Both the position numbers and the translations under genes were made by a program. Positions 37,127-45,296 of a stretch of 64,000 nucleotides of DNA are shown one piece after another. The stretch's first letter is position 1. The number at the start of each line of letters is the position of its first letter. The notes beneath the pieces were generated by a model that worked only from the letters and a program-made list of their open reading frames with translations, did not search any database and was not told the DNA's origin. Origin of the DNA: JACSRF01 sp963695505 (GTDB lineage: Bacteria > Chloroflexota > Anaerolineae > Promineifilales > Promineifilaceae). The stretch lies in the NCBI GenBank assembly GCA_963695505.1, contig CAVOGX010000015.1:389936-453935 (forward strand), written 5' to 3'.

Positions 37127-37161
37127 GAAAAACCTCTCGACCTACTCGAGAGGTTTTTTGT
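37127..37161 (+). terminator. Duplicated terminator behind attachment-like copy 2
   Basis: Same hairpin and T-run as 31822-31856, offset 5305 bases. Confidence 0.85.
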
Positions 37162-37285
37162 TTTCCTGCATGCTGCACCCTGCGCGTGCCCGAAGCTTGT
37201 CGAACCCGCGATCTGAAATGGGTGAAAAGGGGAGGGGAATGACCACTAATTCTTGTCAAATCGGCTTGCTCATCGTTCAAACCTA

Positions 37286-39385
37286 TCAAATCCGTCTGCT
37301 GCGCTTGGAGCGTTGGCATTGGTCAATATCTGTCTTGCCTGAAAACAAAAACTTTAAAAATGATTTTCCTTGAAAACGACACGCTTGCCTGATACCAAGT
37401 AATCGCAAGTAATCTGGCATAAGAGATTCGTAAAAAAAGCCAGATATTTTTTCTTGTATTATGAGATGCCTGAGTGCTCTTTCAGCAGTATTGTTTTGCC
37501 AAGGGATTCCATCTTGTTCAAGGAAAGTGAATAGACTTTCTCGATGATGCACAAAACGCTTTTGGTATTTGCCTGTCAATTCAGACCTGTATTGATTACC
37601 CCAAATGACCTTGTTATAGAATTTATCAACCTGTTTTCTGTGCTTGTTGAGATTCCGCTTTATTAGTCCATACTTTTGTATCGTTTCCATGATAGGTATG
37701 ATCAAATGCCGTTTTTCTAGAACGAACGCCTCAAACTCAACATCTAATGGAGTTGTCCAGAGGTCATTGTTTAAATCTCGGATTAGATGGACCCAGCACT
37801 TCTGTTGCTTACATGACACAGAATCGTAACCGGGATAAAAATCAGAAATCAAAATACCAGTATAATTAGCCAGCAATTCGTGAACAATCGTTGCTTCTCT
37901 CGTTTTCGTGTGTTTAAGAAGTACATATTTTCCATCTGTGAATACCCATACATATTGAGTTTTCCCTTGAATGTTAACGGGTGTTTCATCAGCATGAATA
38001 AATGGATTTTCAAGAAGATGCTGAATGATAGTTTGTTCGGTGCTTGAATAATCATTGGAAAACTCCCTGATGAAGGTTGGTAGGGATGTTTTTCCTGCTT
38101 GTTCATTGAAATGATCTATCAGCATTTCTGCAAGCTCTGAATATGTCATGCGTAAAGCCACTCTCAAGTAAACCAGCCAAGCCTTAAACCCACTACCGTA
38201 CCGTTGGTTTGAACTATATTTCTTTAAAGCTGGGGGTTCATAGGTTTTCCGACATGCCGAACAATGTCCTCGAAAGCCTGTGTACTCGGTTATGGTTTTT
38301 TTGATGCCATTTTGCATCAATGCAAGGTCAGTGATTATTCTATTTGATACTTTCGTTGTTGGTGTAAGCAAGTGGTTTTTGTGTACAGGACAAGTTTTTC
38401 TTTGGGTTACTTGAATTACTTTTGTTGGCTTGGCTCTTCTCTGTAGCTGATATTTTCTTTGAGTACCATCTTTAGAATCTTTTGAAGGTTTTCCCTGATC
38501 TGGCCGGAAACCGATTTTCTTTTTGTCGTAATCGGCATGAGCGAATCGGAGCATAGCCTCAAATTGACTGTGAATTTGTTTCTCGACTTCTGTAGCATTT
38601 TGTTTGGGTTGATTGGCAAAGTCAACTTCGGATAAAGTTTTGGCTGATTGCCCTATCATAGAAATTTTATCAGTCAGCAACTTCAATGCCTGGCAGTCTT
38701 CTTCATTATGGGCAACCAACAGATCAAGAAATCGGGAATCATTGGTTTCATCCCAATGATGTCGCCAAACAAGACTTTGCAGGCCAGACGCATCAGGAGA
38801 TGTCCAAGTTGCACCGATGTATACTCCAATAACTTTCAAGCTGTTTGAATGAACGGGGAAATACACCTTGCCATAAATGTAACTATTGACGTTGACAAGG
38901 CGATTGATCAGAGTTTCGCCGTCCGTCTCATATCGCCGCGCTAATTTGGCGATGGCTCTGGGTTCATAGCTGCCGTAATGATAAATGAGGGCATCAGGAT
39001 ATTGGTTTGCCATTGCAAAAAACCGTTGCCATATTGTTTCCTCGTCTTGATCGCTATCTGCCCAAAAGGAGTGGTAAACGGCCGTTTCTCCCTCACACAC
39101 CAAGAGGCCAATGAGATAATATATGTCCCGGTCGGGAACGCCTTCCATGTCTAAAAATAGTTCCACAGGCTGCCGGGTTATCTGAGGTAATTCTTGAAGG
39201 TATATTTTCTCTGTTCGAATTGCCAATGCCTGCAATTCAATTTTGTGGGTGGGAGCAGGCGGGTTCTTGGCTCGCTTTTTACGTTTGCGCGGTTTGAATA
39301 GATAGGACAACTGCTTAACTGTGAAAATACCTTTCTTTTCATAGTGACGAATGACTTTTGGCGTAACTCTGTCCAGTAAACTCAA
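37286..39385 (-). CDS. RNase H-like nuclease / IS66-like transposase fusion
   Basis: An open frame of 699 codons. The first 250 residues match the RNase H-like half of TM0106-type nucleases (VELFLDMEGVPDRDIYYLIG, DALIYHYGSYEPRAIAKLARRY, LLVAHNEEDCQALKLL, giving D-x-E and D acidic residues). From about residue 345 a zinc-binding segment (CPVHKNH, CSACRKTY) leads into an IS66-like DDE transposase (HADETPVN, SDFYPGYDS, NNTAERALRHLI). The natural start lies upstream in the broken segment 39386-40015; the apparent start TTG 39385 is internal. It is the first gene beside the tRNA-derived repeat and reads toward it, as integrase genes often do. Confidence 0.8.
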   Translation of the reverse strand: MSLLDRVTPKVIRHYEKKGIFTVKQLSYLFKPRKRKKRAKNPPAPTHKIELQALAIRTEKIYLQELPQITRQPVELFLDMEGVPDRDIYYLIGLLVCEGETAVYHSFWADSDQDEETIWQRFFAMANQYPDALIYHYGSYEPRAIAKLARRYETDGETLINRLVNVNSYIYGKVYFPVHSNSLKVIGVYIGATWTSPDASGLQSLVWRHHWDETNDSRFLDLLVAHNEEDCQALKLLTDKISMIGQSAKTLSEVDFANQPKQNATEVEKQIHSQFEAMLRFAHADYDKKKIGFRPDQGKPSKDSKDGTQRKYQLQRRAKPTKVIQVTQRKTCPVHKNHLLTPTTKVSNRIITDLALMQNGIKKTITEYTGFRGHCSACRKTYEPPALKKYSSNQRYGSGFKAWLVYLRVALRMTYSELAEMLIDHFNEQAGKTSLPTFIREFSNDYSSTEQTIIQHLLENPFIHADETPVNIQGKTQYVWVFTDGKYVLLKHTKTREATIVHELLANYTGILISDFYPGYDSVSCKQQKCWVHLIRDLNNDLWTTPLDVEFEAFVLEKRHLIIPIMETIQKYGLIKRNLNKHRKQVDKFYNKVIWGNQYRSELTGKYQKRFVHHRESLFTFLEQDGIPWQNNTAERALRHLIIQEKISGFFYESLMPDYLRLLGIRQACRFQGKSFLKFLFSGKTDIDQCQRSKRSRRI

Positions 39386-40015
39386 ATTATCTTCCTGTTC
39401 AGCTTTAACCCGGCAAGCCGTTCTGAATTGACACAGAGAACAATGTTTGTTCAGAATTACAGGAGGGGCTTCTGCCGGTATGGCGTCGATCCATTACTGC
39501 AATGGTTCAAGGATAGGAATGAGCGTTTTTCGGATGTCTTTCAGTTGTAATTAGGTGGATCTTTGTTCCATTTTAATGATCCGGCCAAACGTTGGCTGTT
39601 TGCCTTGCAATTGTGCCAGAACATGACCGGCAAATGTCACCTGAAGCCGCTGCTCTTTAGTAACTGTATTCGTTCCTGCGAAAATCACTGGTTCATAACT
39701 GTACCGGCCTAAATTCGAAGCCATATCTGCTTTTGTGAGCAGACCACAGTCTGCTTCAAGCTCGCCAGCTATTAATTTGGCATTCGTTAGAAATGTATGG
39801 CGATCTTTGAGTTTATCTGCTGCAAAGGGCTGGATGTCTGAATGCTTTTCTTTGAGGGTGTTGATGTATTGTTGCTGATTAGTTGTCTTTTGTTGGTGCA
39901 GAATTTGATCGTATTCATGGGGCTTGCCTTTCTGCTTGGTAAAAAGCAGCAAATATGCTTTGCGGGGACATTGGGAGTAAGCCGCGAACACGTCAGTCGA
40001 GATGATTTTATTCAT
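39386..40015 (-). pseudogene. N-terminal part of the TM0106-like nuclease, frame broken
   Basis: From ATG 40015 the frame encodes NKIISTDVFAAYSQCPRKAYLLL and a RecB-like region (AGELEADCGLLTKADM). The open frame ends at 39551. The remaining bases, in the frame of the fusion gene, encode a conserved Cys cluster (HCSLCQFRTAC, about 39405-39440) but carry an in-frame TAA at 39493-39495. The four cysteines (one in SQCPRK, three in the cluster) fit the Fe-S site of RecB-like nucleases. So one frameshift and one stop separate this from 37286-39385. Confidence 0.75.
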
Positions 40016-40277
40016 GTTTTTCTTTGGATGCTGAAGCGCATCTCATCCAATCAGTGGACATAGAGCGTGAATCTACTAATCAGCGTAGAAGAAATAAGCA
40101 TCCAAACGCAAGAGAAACGGAGCAGTATCTTTGGGGTTGATCAAAGGCGGGCAAATCAGGCCGAAAATATGTTACAATGGCTCGTGTAGTTTAGGTTTGA
40201 AGATTACCATAATGGTGGATAAACAAACGGCCGTTTTCCCGTATCCGGTCAACTATCAATCGATAAGCAGGAAGAAG

Positions 40278-40508
40278 ATGACTTATCAGGAAATCGTCAA
40301 AAAAATACAGACTTTGCCAGTTACAGAGCGATTATCTTTGCTTGAGATATTAGCGCATTCATTACAAACAGAAATGCAAGAAGCATCTGTTAAATCTCGA
40401 CAGTCAATATTGGCAGAAGTACGCGGTATGTTGCGAGTGGATCCCCTGCCGACTGATGCGGAGTTTAAAGAAAATTATACCGACTACCTCAGCGAGAAGT
40501 ACGCTTAA
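40278..40508 (+). CDS. Putative antitoxin of PIN toxin
   Basis: A 76-residue protein (TYQEIVKKIQTLPVTERLSLLEILAHSLQ), resembling short helical addiction-module antitoxins. ATG 40278 is preceded by AGGAAG; a longer in-frame start at 40131 has no support. It overlaps the PIN gene by one base (TAATG), giving translational coupling. Confidence 0.8.
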   Translation: MTYQEIVKKIQTLPVTERLSLLEILAHSLQTEMQEASVKSRQSILAEVRGMLRVDPLPTDAEFKENYTDYLSEKYA

Positions 40509-40942
40509 TGCAAGTTTTGTTAGACACCAATGTTATTCTTGATCTGTTTTTAGCCAGAGAAGCATTTGTTGATGATGCATCTCTGCTTTGGCAGGCGCAT
40601 GAACAAAATCGTCTGACAGCTTATGTGTCGGGGATTACACCTGTCAATCTTTTCTATATCGGCCGTAAACTGAAGGGCCGGGAAATGGCTGAAAAAGCAG
40701 TTGAACATCTAGTCAACACATTGTTGATTGCCCCGGTTAATCAAACTGTGTTGAAAAGCAGCCTGTCTTTGGGATTCAAGGATTTTGAAGATGCAGTGCA
40801 ATATGCCAGTGCCACAGCGAGTGGCCTGGAAGTGATCATCACCCGCAATACGGATGATTTTGCCAAGGCGACGCTGCCGGTGTTTGCGCCAGATGTGTTC
40901 ATCAAAACGTATCAGGACATTTTTCAAGGATTGACCACTTGA
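40508..40942 (+). CDS. PIN domain ribonuclease (VapC-like toxin)
   Basis: A 144-residue PIN protein with acidic residues in LLDTNVILD (first Asp), the central Glu/Asn region, and KDFEDAVQYASA plus TRNTDDF (last Asp residues). PIN toxins cut tRNA or rRNA. Partner antitoxin is directly upstream. Confidence 0.9.
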   Translation: MQVLLDTNVILDLFLAREAFVDDASLLWQAHEQNRLTAYVSGITPVNLFYIGRKLKGREMAEKAVEHLVNTLLIAPVNQTVLKSSLSLGFKDFEDAVQYASATASGLEVIITRNTDDFAKATLPVFAPDVFIKTYQDIFQGLTT

Positions 40943-41015
40943 TCAACAGCATTTGATGATATGCCCTTTACCGCTTTGCCAGGTTGGATAACATAATGGT
41001 ACCAAAGAAGCTTCC

Positions 41016-41618
41016 ATGAGTTTATTCCCGAAAGACCCCAAGAAAATCCGAAGCCGCATACAAAGTTACGAGCGCAAGCTGCGCCAGGAAAAGAAACAAA
41101 CAGGTTTTATCAGCGATGGATATGGAAAACGATACCTGTTAGGCCCTCTTTATATGTTATTGGGGGATAATGATGGGGCGCTCAAGTCATTTGCCTGGTT
41201 TGATGAAGAATTCCCGGATGATACTGGGGAGCCGATGCAATATCTATGTTGGACACTGGCTCTGTATCAATCTGGGAACATGGATGCTGCTGTCAATAAG
41301 CTTTGCCAAACAATGTTATCAAACCTTTATTTGGTGCCAGCATTGATAGGTGTTGAGCAAGATGTGTTAGATATCTGGCACGGTTCAAATCTTGCAGAAA
41401 AGATGTATCTTGAGTATGTGCCTGCGGAACTTTTTGAGCTATGGGATGAAGATGCCTTGCGTTGGGCAACTGAAACATACAATCGCTCTGATGTACAAGC
41501 AGTTCGAGAACGATATATTACCATTTACCGACAACTGGTAACGGAACCACGTGGACCGAAACGAAGTCGTCTGGTTGAGGAAGCATTTCAGCTTGAACGG
41601 GGACTGTTAAGTGCTTGA
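41016..41618 (+). CDS. Hypothetical protein with tetratricopeptide-like segment
   Basis: A 200-residue soluble protein (SLFPKDPKKIRSRIQSYERKLRQE) with a TPR-like pair of helices around GPLYMLLGDNDGALKSFAWFDEEFPDD and LALYQSGNMDAAVNKL. Function unknown; possibly cargo of the same module as the PIN pair. Confidence 0.7.
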   Translation: MSLFPKDPKKIRSRIQSYERKLRQEKKQTGFISDGYGKRYLLGPLYMLLGDNDGALKSFAWFDEEFPDDTGEPMQYLCWTLALYQSGNMDAAVNKLCQTMLSNLYLVPALIGVEQDVLDIWHGSNLAEKMYLEYVPAELFELWDEDALRWATETYNRSDVQAVRERYITIYRQLVTEPRGPKRSRLVEEAFQLERGLLSA

Positions 41619-41621
41619 GCA

Positions 41622-42008
41622 TCAAGTCCTGATCTTGGTTAGGTAGCTTGGTGCTCGCGTCCAATTTTTCAACAAATATTGCACAATTGCAGGGTGATTT
41701 GCATTCGTGGCGAGGATAACACTCGAGCACCCTTCGAGGCCTCCATGCCCGTCGCTCCCGAACGTGACACACATTGGGTCAACTGTGAATTCAGTTGGCC
41801 CATTTGTTTTATGGTTAAGTACCAGGTGGTAATTTGACCGCAAAGTCATTGCCACCACCTGTTCATCTCTCACATAAACACGCTCGACAATCAGCTTCAC
41901 CAGCTCGTGCCGTGCATCTTCATCTCCCTCAAGCCGTTCCCAATGCATCCGGAAATTTGTCAACAAGTCGGCAGCTTGTTCCAATTCATCATCTGGTTGT
42001 CCTGGCAA
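41622..42008 (-). pseudogene. Serine recombinase, C-terminal remnant containing the attachment-like repeat
   Basis: The frame encodes a large serine-recombinase end: DDARHELVKLIVERVYVRDEQVVAM, RSNYHLVLNHKTNGPTEFTVDP and then CVTFGSDGHGG. The codons for FGSDG are the complement of CCCGTCGCTCCCG (41748-41760), so the tRNA-derived repeat lies inside the recombinase 3' end. Beyond the repeat the frame reads unrelated sequence to 41622. The catalytic domain is absent. Upstream of 42008 I see another short open stretch but cannot name it. Confidence 0.7.
41748..41760 (+). repeat. Attachment-like repeat copy 3
   Basis: CCCGTCGCTCCCG preceded by GCCTCCATG and followed by AACGTGAC; lies inside the 3' end of the serine recombinase remnant. 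Confidence 0.8.
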
Positions 42009-42238
42009 CCACAGTCATCCGTCCCAAATCGGGGTGCTGAGAGTGACCTTGAGCCGTGCCAGCCAGCGGACGAACAGCCAAATTCAGTTTGTAATAATGA
42101 TGGGGAACATAATCTTCGAGCTTTTGGGCCAGGGAGGTGAAGGACACACGCCAAAAAAGGATCAAGCAGGCAAGCGGAACGAAACGTTCAACCTTATTGA
42201 CGCCTTGAAACTTCGGCTAGACCTCAAATCGAGGTGCT

Positions 42239-43359
42239 CTAATGGGCGGCACCAGCGTAGGCGTAGCTGTGATGCAGACCAGACAAGATGGGCATCGAAA
42301 TCACCTTACCTTGAACGCGATTGGAGGCAGGGGGTCTTGGCTGGACAAACCAGGTGGGAATCCGCTGTTGAATGCCCTGGTGAGGGCGATGCTGATTGTA
42401 GTAGACCACATATTCCTGAACGATGCGCTGCAACTGAGCCTCACGGAATATGAGGAAATTATCAAGTCCTTCTCGTTTCAAACTGCCGAAAAATCTCTCG
42501 CAAATGGAATTTGCTCGTGGTGCTTTGAGAGGTGTGAGTAGTTCCTTAATCCCACTGCTGCGAGCTACAGCAGAGAACTGTTTACCGAACTTTTTGTCAT
42601 TGTCGCGAATGAGAAATCTTGGCTTCCGATTCCAAGGCGTCGCTTCTCGAAGTTGTTGAGCGACCCAGGCATCGGTGGGGTGGCGAGTCACGGCCGCATG
42701 GACAATTTCTCGAGAGTGGTGAGCGATGATGACGAAGGTGTGAATGGGCCTGAATAGAAGATCATAAGTGACGGTGAAGTCACAGGCCCATACCTCGCGA
42801 GCGTGATTCCTCAAAAAAGTAGCCCAACTCTGCCCGCCAGTGGTGCGACGGGCTTGTTTCATATACTTCTGAACAGTGGGTTTACCCACCGTGATACCCA
42901 ATTTCAGAAGCTCGCCCACGATTTTCTCGGCACCCCAGAGATGATTTTCTCGAGCCATTTGCTTGATTAGGGCGATAGTCTCTCGGGGTGTGAATGGTTC
43001 GCGGTTCTTTGGTTTGGAGATGCGTTTCCAATAGCGCTTGAACATATCACGGTGCCATCTCAAGATTGTATCTGGCTGGATGATGTGAAGAGCTGATTGC
43101 CAGAAATTGGTAAAACGAGCCAGAAGGGTTAGTCGAGTGCGGTCACCGTTGGTGAATTTCGGCCGTTTGACGGAGCGCTTGAGGACGATCAGCTGCTGAC
43201 GAAGCATGGTGTTCTCGACAAGGAGGTCGGTTTTGGAGCGAGACAAATCGGTGAGGCACCGACAGCGAGGGTGATATTGGCCGGTTTGGTCCAGTGTTTG
43301 ATTGTGTCTTTGACGCGGTTAAACAGACTTTTGCAAGCATTCCAGATTTGAGAAAACAT
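42239..43359 (-). pseudogene. IS-C transposase (integrase core), one frameshift
   Basis: A DDE integrase-core transposase different from IS-A. From ATG 43359 the frame encodes FSQIWNACKSLFNRVKDTIKHW to about 43258; one base then shifts the frame and the rest is open from 43246 to 42239 (335 codons: DLLVENTMLRQQLIVLKRSVKRP, catalytic Asp in VWACDFTVTYD, Asp in LIRDNDKKF, Glu in ICERFFGSLKRE, end HRPHQGI). The N-terminal part fits the same family, so this is one gene with a single indel. Element ends not found. Confidence 0.85.
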
Positions 43360-43474
43360 GATGATATGAACTCCATTGGGATAGATTTAAGATGGAGTCA
43401 GATGGTATTTGAAAAGCTCACATTTGGCACGATTGTGGTCTGATTTTTGGACGGATGTACAAGGTTGCCAGCAC

Positions 43475-43637
43475 AGGGACAGAAGAACCGAAAAAATGTA
43501 CCCGATGAAGAACCAAAGCATGACAAAATCCTACTCCAAATGAAAGATAATAGGATTATATCCAAGGCATTGTCTAAGCCAACAGCATACGTTTTCACTC
43601 GAGTAGTCGCTTGTGATCCACATTTTTGCATATTACG
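43475..43637 (-). mobile_element. IS-A right-end fragment
   Basis: 163 bases matching the outer end of IS-A, from the transposase start (MLWFFIGYIFS codons) to the terminal TTTGCATATTACG at 43637. The rest of the element is missing. Confidence 0.9.
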
Positions 43638-44018
43638 CCGTTTCTGGTCTGACGATGCGAATCACATCACCCAGCTGGCGAATGGTGCGCTGCGTGTTCT
43701 TCTTCAGCTGCGCTGTCAAGAATGCCAGGGTTGCTTTTTCCGCTCGATTAGGTCTGATGGGCTTTTTCTGCTTGCACACCATTACATCAAGTTGATGCCG
43801 CAGGATGATGATTTCTAAGTCCTTGTCGTTTTCAGACAAACGACTGACGCGAATGAGGGACAGAAGAACCGAAAAAATGTACCCGATGAAGAACCAAAGC
43901 ATGACAAAATCCTACTCCAAATGAAAGATAATAGGATTATATCCAAGGCATTGTCTAAGCCAACAGCATACGTTTTCACTCGAGTAGTCGCTTGTGATCC
44001 ACATTTTTGCATATTACG
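43638..44018 (-). mobile_element. IS-A partial copy with first 89 transposase codons
   Basis: 381 bases joined directly to the previous fragment. It contains the IS-A end (terminus at 44018) and transposase codons to VRPET, then stops. Together with 43475-43637 this is a tandem pair of truncated ends, both closer to the 45.3 kb copy in encoding Cys in MVCKQKK. Confidence 0.9.
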
Positions 44019-44169
44019 GGGCTGTGAAGGCTGGTTGGGACACCCGTTTTAAATCGAGGATTAGATGACCGGTAATCTAGCCTTTTCAAATCTTGGCACC
44101 ATCAAGAATCAAACGGAAGATTTGGCAAATACTCATCGATTGAGTCTGATAGGTTGCTTGTGTTTACGT

Positions 44170-44311
44170 CGTAGTATGCAAAAAACCCGATCACAACCAA
44201 AATATAGTGCTTATGTAAATAACCCAAATGGGTTATGGGCAATTCTTGATATTTGGGATTTTGGATGTCTCAGTCGAGTAATCGTTAGGGATGGAGTTTT
44301 TGCATACTACG
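44170..44311. mobile_element. MITE-like element, 142 bp, IS-A-type ends
   Basis: Perfect terminal inverted repeats CGTAGTATGCAAAAA (44170-44184) and TTTTTGCATACTACG (44297-44311), related to the IS-A ends CGTAATATGCAAAAA. The left end also has GATCACA as in IS-A. No coding capacity. Probably mobilised by an IS-A-type transposase. Confidence 0.8.
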
Positions 44312-44330
44312 GGGTTTATTTTTGTCATGT

Positions 44331-44729
44331 TTACTTAATATCCTCAAAGACTTCTACCGAACTAGCCGGACCATTTAGCGTAACAGTCAAATGATTCAAA
44401 ACATCCCGTCCAACTATCACTTCGTCATTTTGCGTACTGCCAACTACTTCAAGCAACTTCTGCGTAAATGGACCTAGTTGTAGAGAAATTTGGTAAAGGT
44501 CAACCAACACTCTGCCACCTGCTGTGCCCCGCATCCACATTTTGCGGCTACGACGGGCACGAATCTCTTGAAGAGAATTGATAGGAATGATGGTGGCATC
44601 TGCACCAGAATCGACGAGCGCCTTCAGCGCTAATGAAGCAGCGCCCATTGCCCGACCAATTTCAATATCTACAATCGGCATGGCCGGATTGTAAGCATTG
44701 TCATATTCGTATGTGTAGATTTTGGTCAT
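44331..44729 (-). CDS. Retropepsin-like aspartic protease
   Basis: A 132-residue protein with the single-domain aspartic protease motif ALVDSGADATIIP (about residues 37-49) and the second conserved segment DEVIVGRDVLNHLTVTL, consistent with a homodimeric retroviral-type protease. Overlaps the upstream DUF5678-like gene by four bases (ATGA). The target is unknown. Confidence 0.82.
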   Translation of the reverse strand: MTKIYTYEYDNAYNPAMPIVDIEIGRAMGAASLALKALVDSGADATIIPINSLQEIRARRSRKMWMRGTAGGRVLVDLYQISLQLGPFTQKLLEVVGSTQNDEVIVGRDVLNHLTVTLNGPASSVEVFEDIK

Positions 44730-45124
44730 TCGGCTGCTTCTAATCGAGGGGAACGAAAAACAAGCGTAGGCATTGGCTCGTCTTCAACCGTTGCCATCCA
44801 GACAAATCGATCTGGATATTGGGCGTCAATACGTTCATATAGAGCGCCATAATCTTCATCAACATCAATGAGTTGACCGTTGAGTATGGCGACATGTTGA
44901 CCCAAATATTTTTTCTTGAGCATAGGATGCATTTGGATAAAAGCTCGCATCTCTCTCTCCACAGCATCATCTTCGTTGTTGTTTGGAGATGATTTATCGG
45001 CGGGAAGGGCTTGCTCCAACACATCGGCCAATACATCATCTACTGGTTGATTACGAGCGCGGGCCAGATCGCGAACACGCCGGTATAGTTTCTGCGGAAT
45101 AGATACGGTGATTTGTTCAATCAT
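44726..45124 (-). CDS. RHH/DUF5678-like partner of the protease
   Basis: A 132-residue protein: N-terminal MIEQITVSIPQKLYRRVRDLA resembles a ribbon-helix-helix DNA-binding region; the C-terminal half (LKKKYLGQHVAILNGQLIDVDEDYGALYERI ... VFRSPRL) resembles DUF5678. It is translationally coupled to the aspartic protease. The layout mimics antitoxin-effector pairs, but no toxic activity is known. Confidence 0.72.
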   Translation of the reverse strand: MIEQITVSIPQKLYRRVRDLARARNQPVDDVLADVLEQALPADKSSPNNNEDDAVEREMRAFIQMHPMLKKKYLGQHVAILNGQLIDVDEDYGALYERIDAQYPDRFVWMATVEDEPMPTLVFRSPRLEAAE

Positions 45125-45279
45125 AGGTCAATCTCCATTGGTTCCGGTACAGCTTATTATACTGTAAATGGATTCGAAATGGTTGAATCGACTACATTTT
45201 GCAGCAAATAGCGGACAATTGCAGGGTGATTCAAGCTTGCTGGCCAGATCGCACACCTGTGCCCAGAGGAGCCTCCAAG

Positions 45280-45292
45280 CCCGTCGCTCCCG
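45280..45292 (+). repeat. Attachment-like repeat copy 4
   Basis: CCCGTCGCTCCCG; only four bases separate it from the end of IS-A copy 2. Left flank GCCCAGAGGAGCCTCCAAG resembles copy 2. Confidence 0.85.
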
Positions 45293-45296
45293 TCCC

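Larger units (their letters stand above)
37100..38277. repeat. Direct repeat, 1178 bp, copy B (partner 31795-32972)
   Basis: Starts with attachment-like copy 2 (CCCGTCGCTCCCG, 37100-37112), includes the duplicated terminator (37127-37161) and continues into the nuclease-transposase fusion gene. Homologous recombination between the copies would delete 5305 bp. Confidence 0.95.

Noticed and set aside
42001..42154. Possible separate gene upstream of the serine recombinase remnant
   Set aside because: A short open stretch on the minus strand looks protein-like (FTSLAQKLEDYVPHHYYKLN) but I cannot assign it to a family or find a start.
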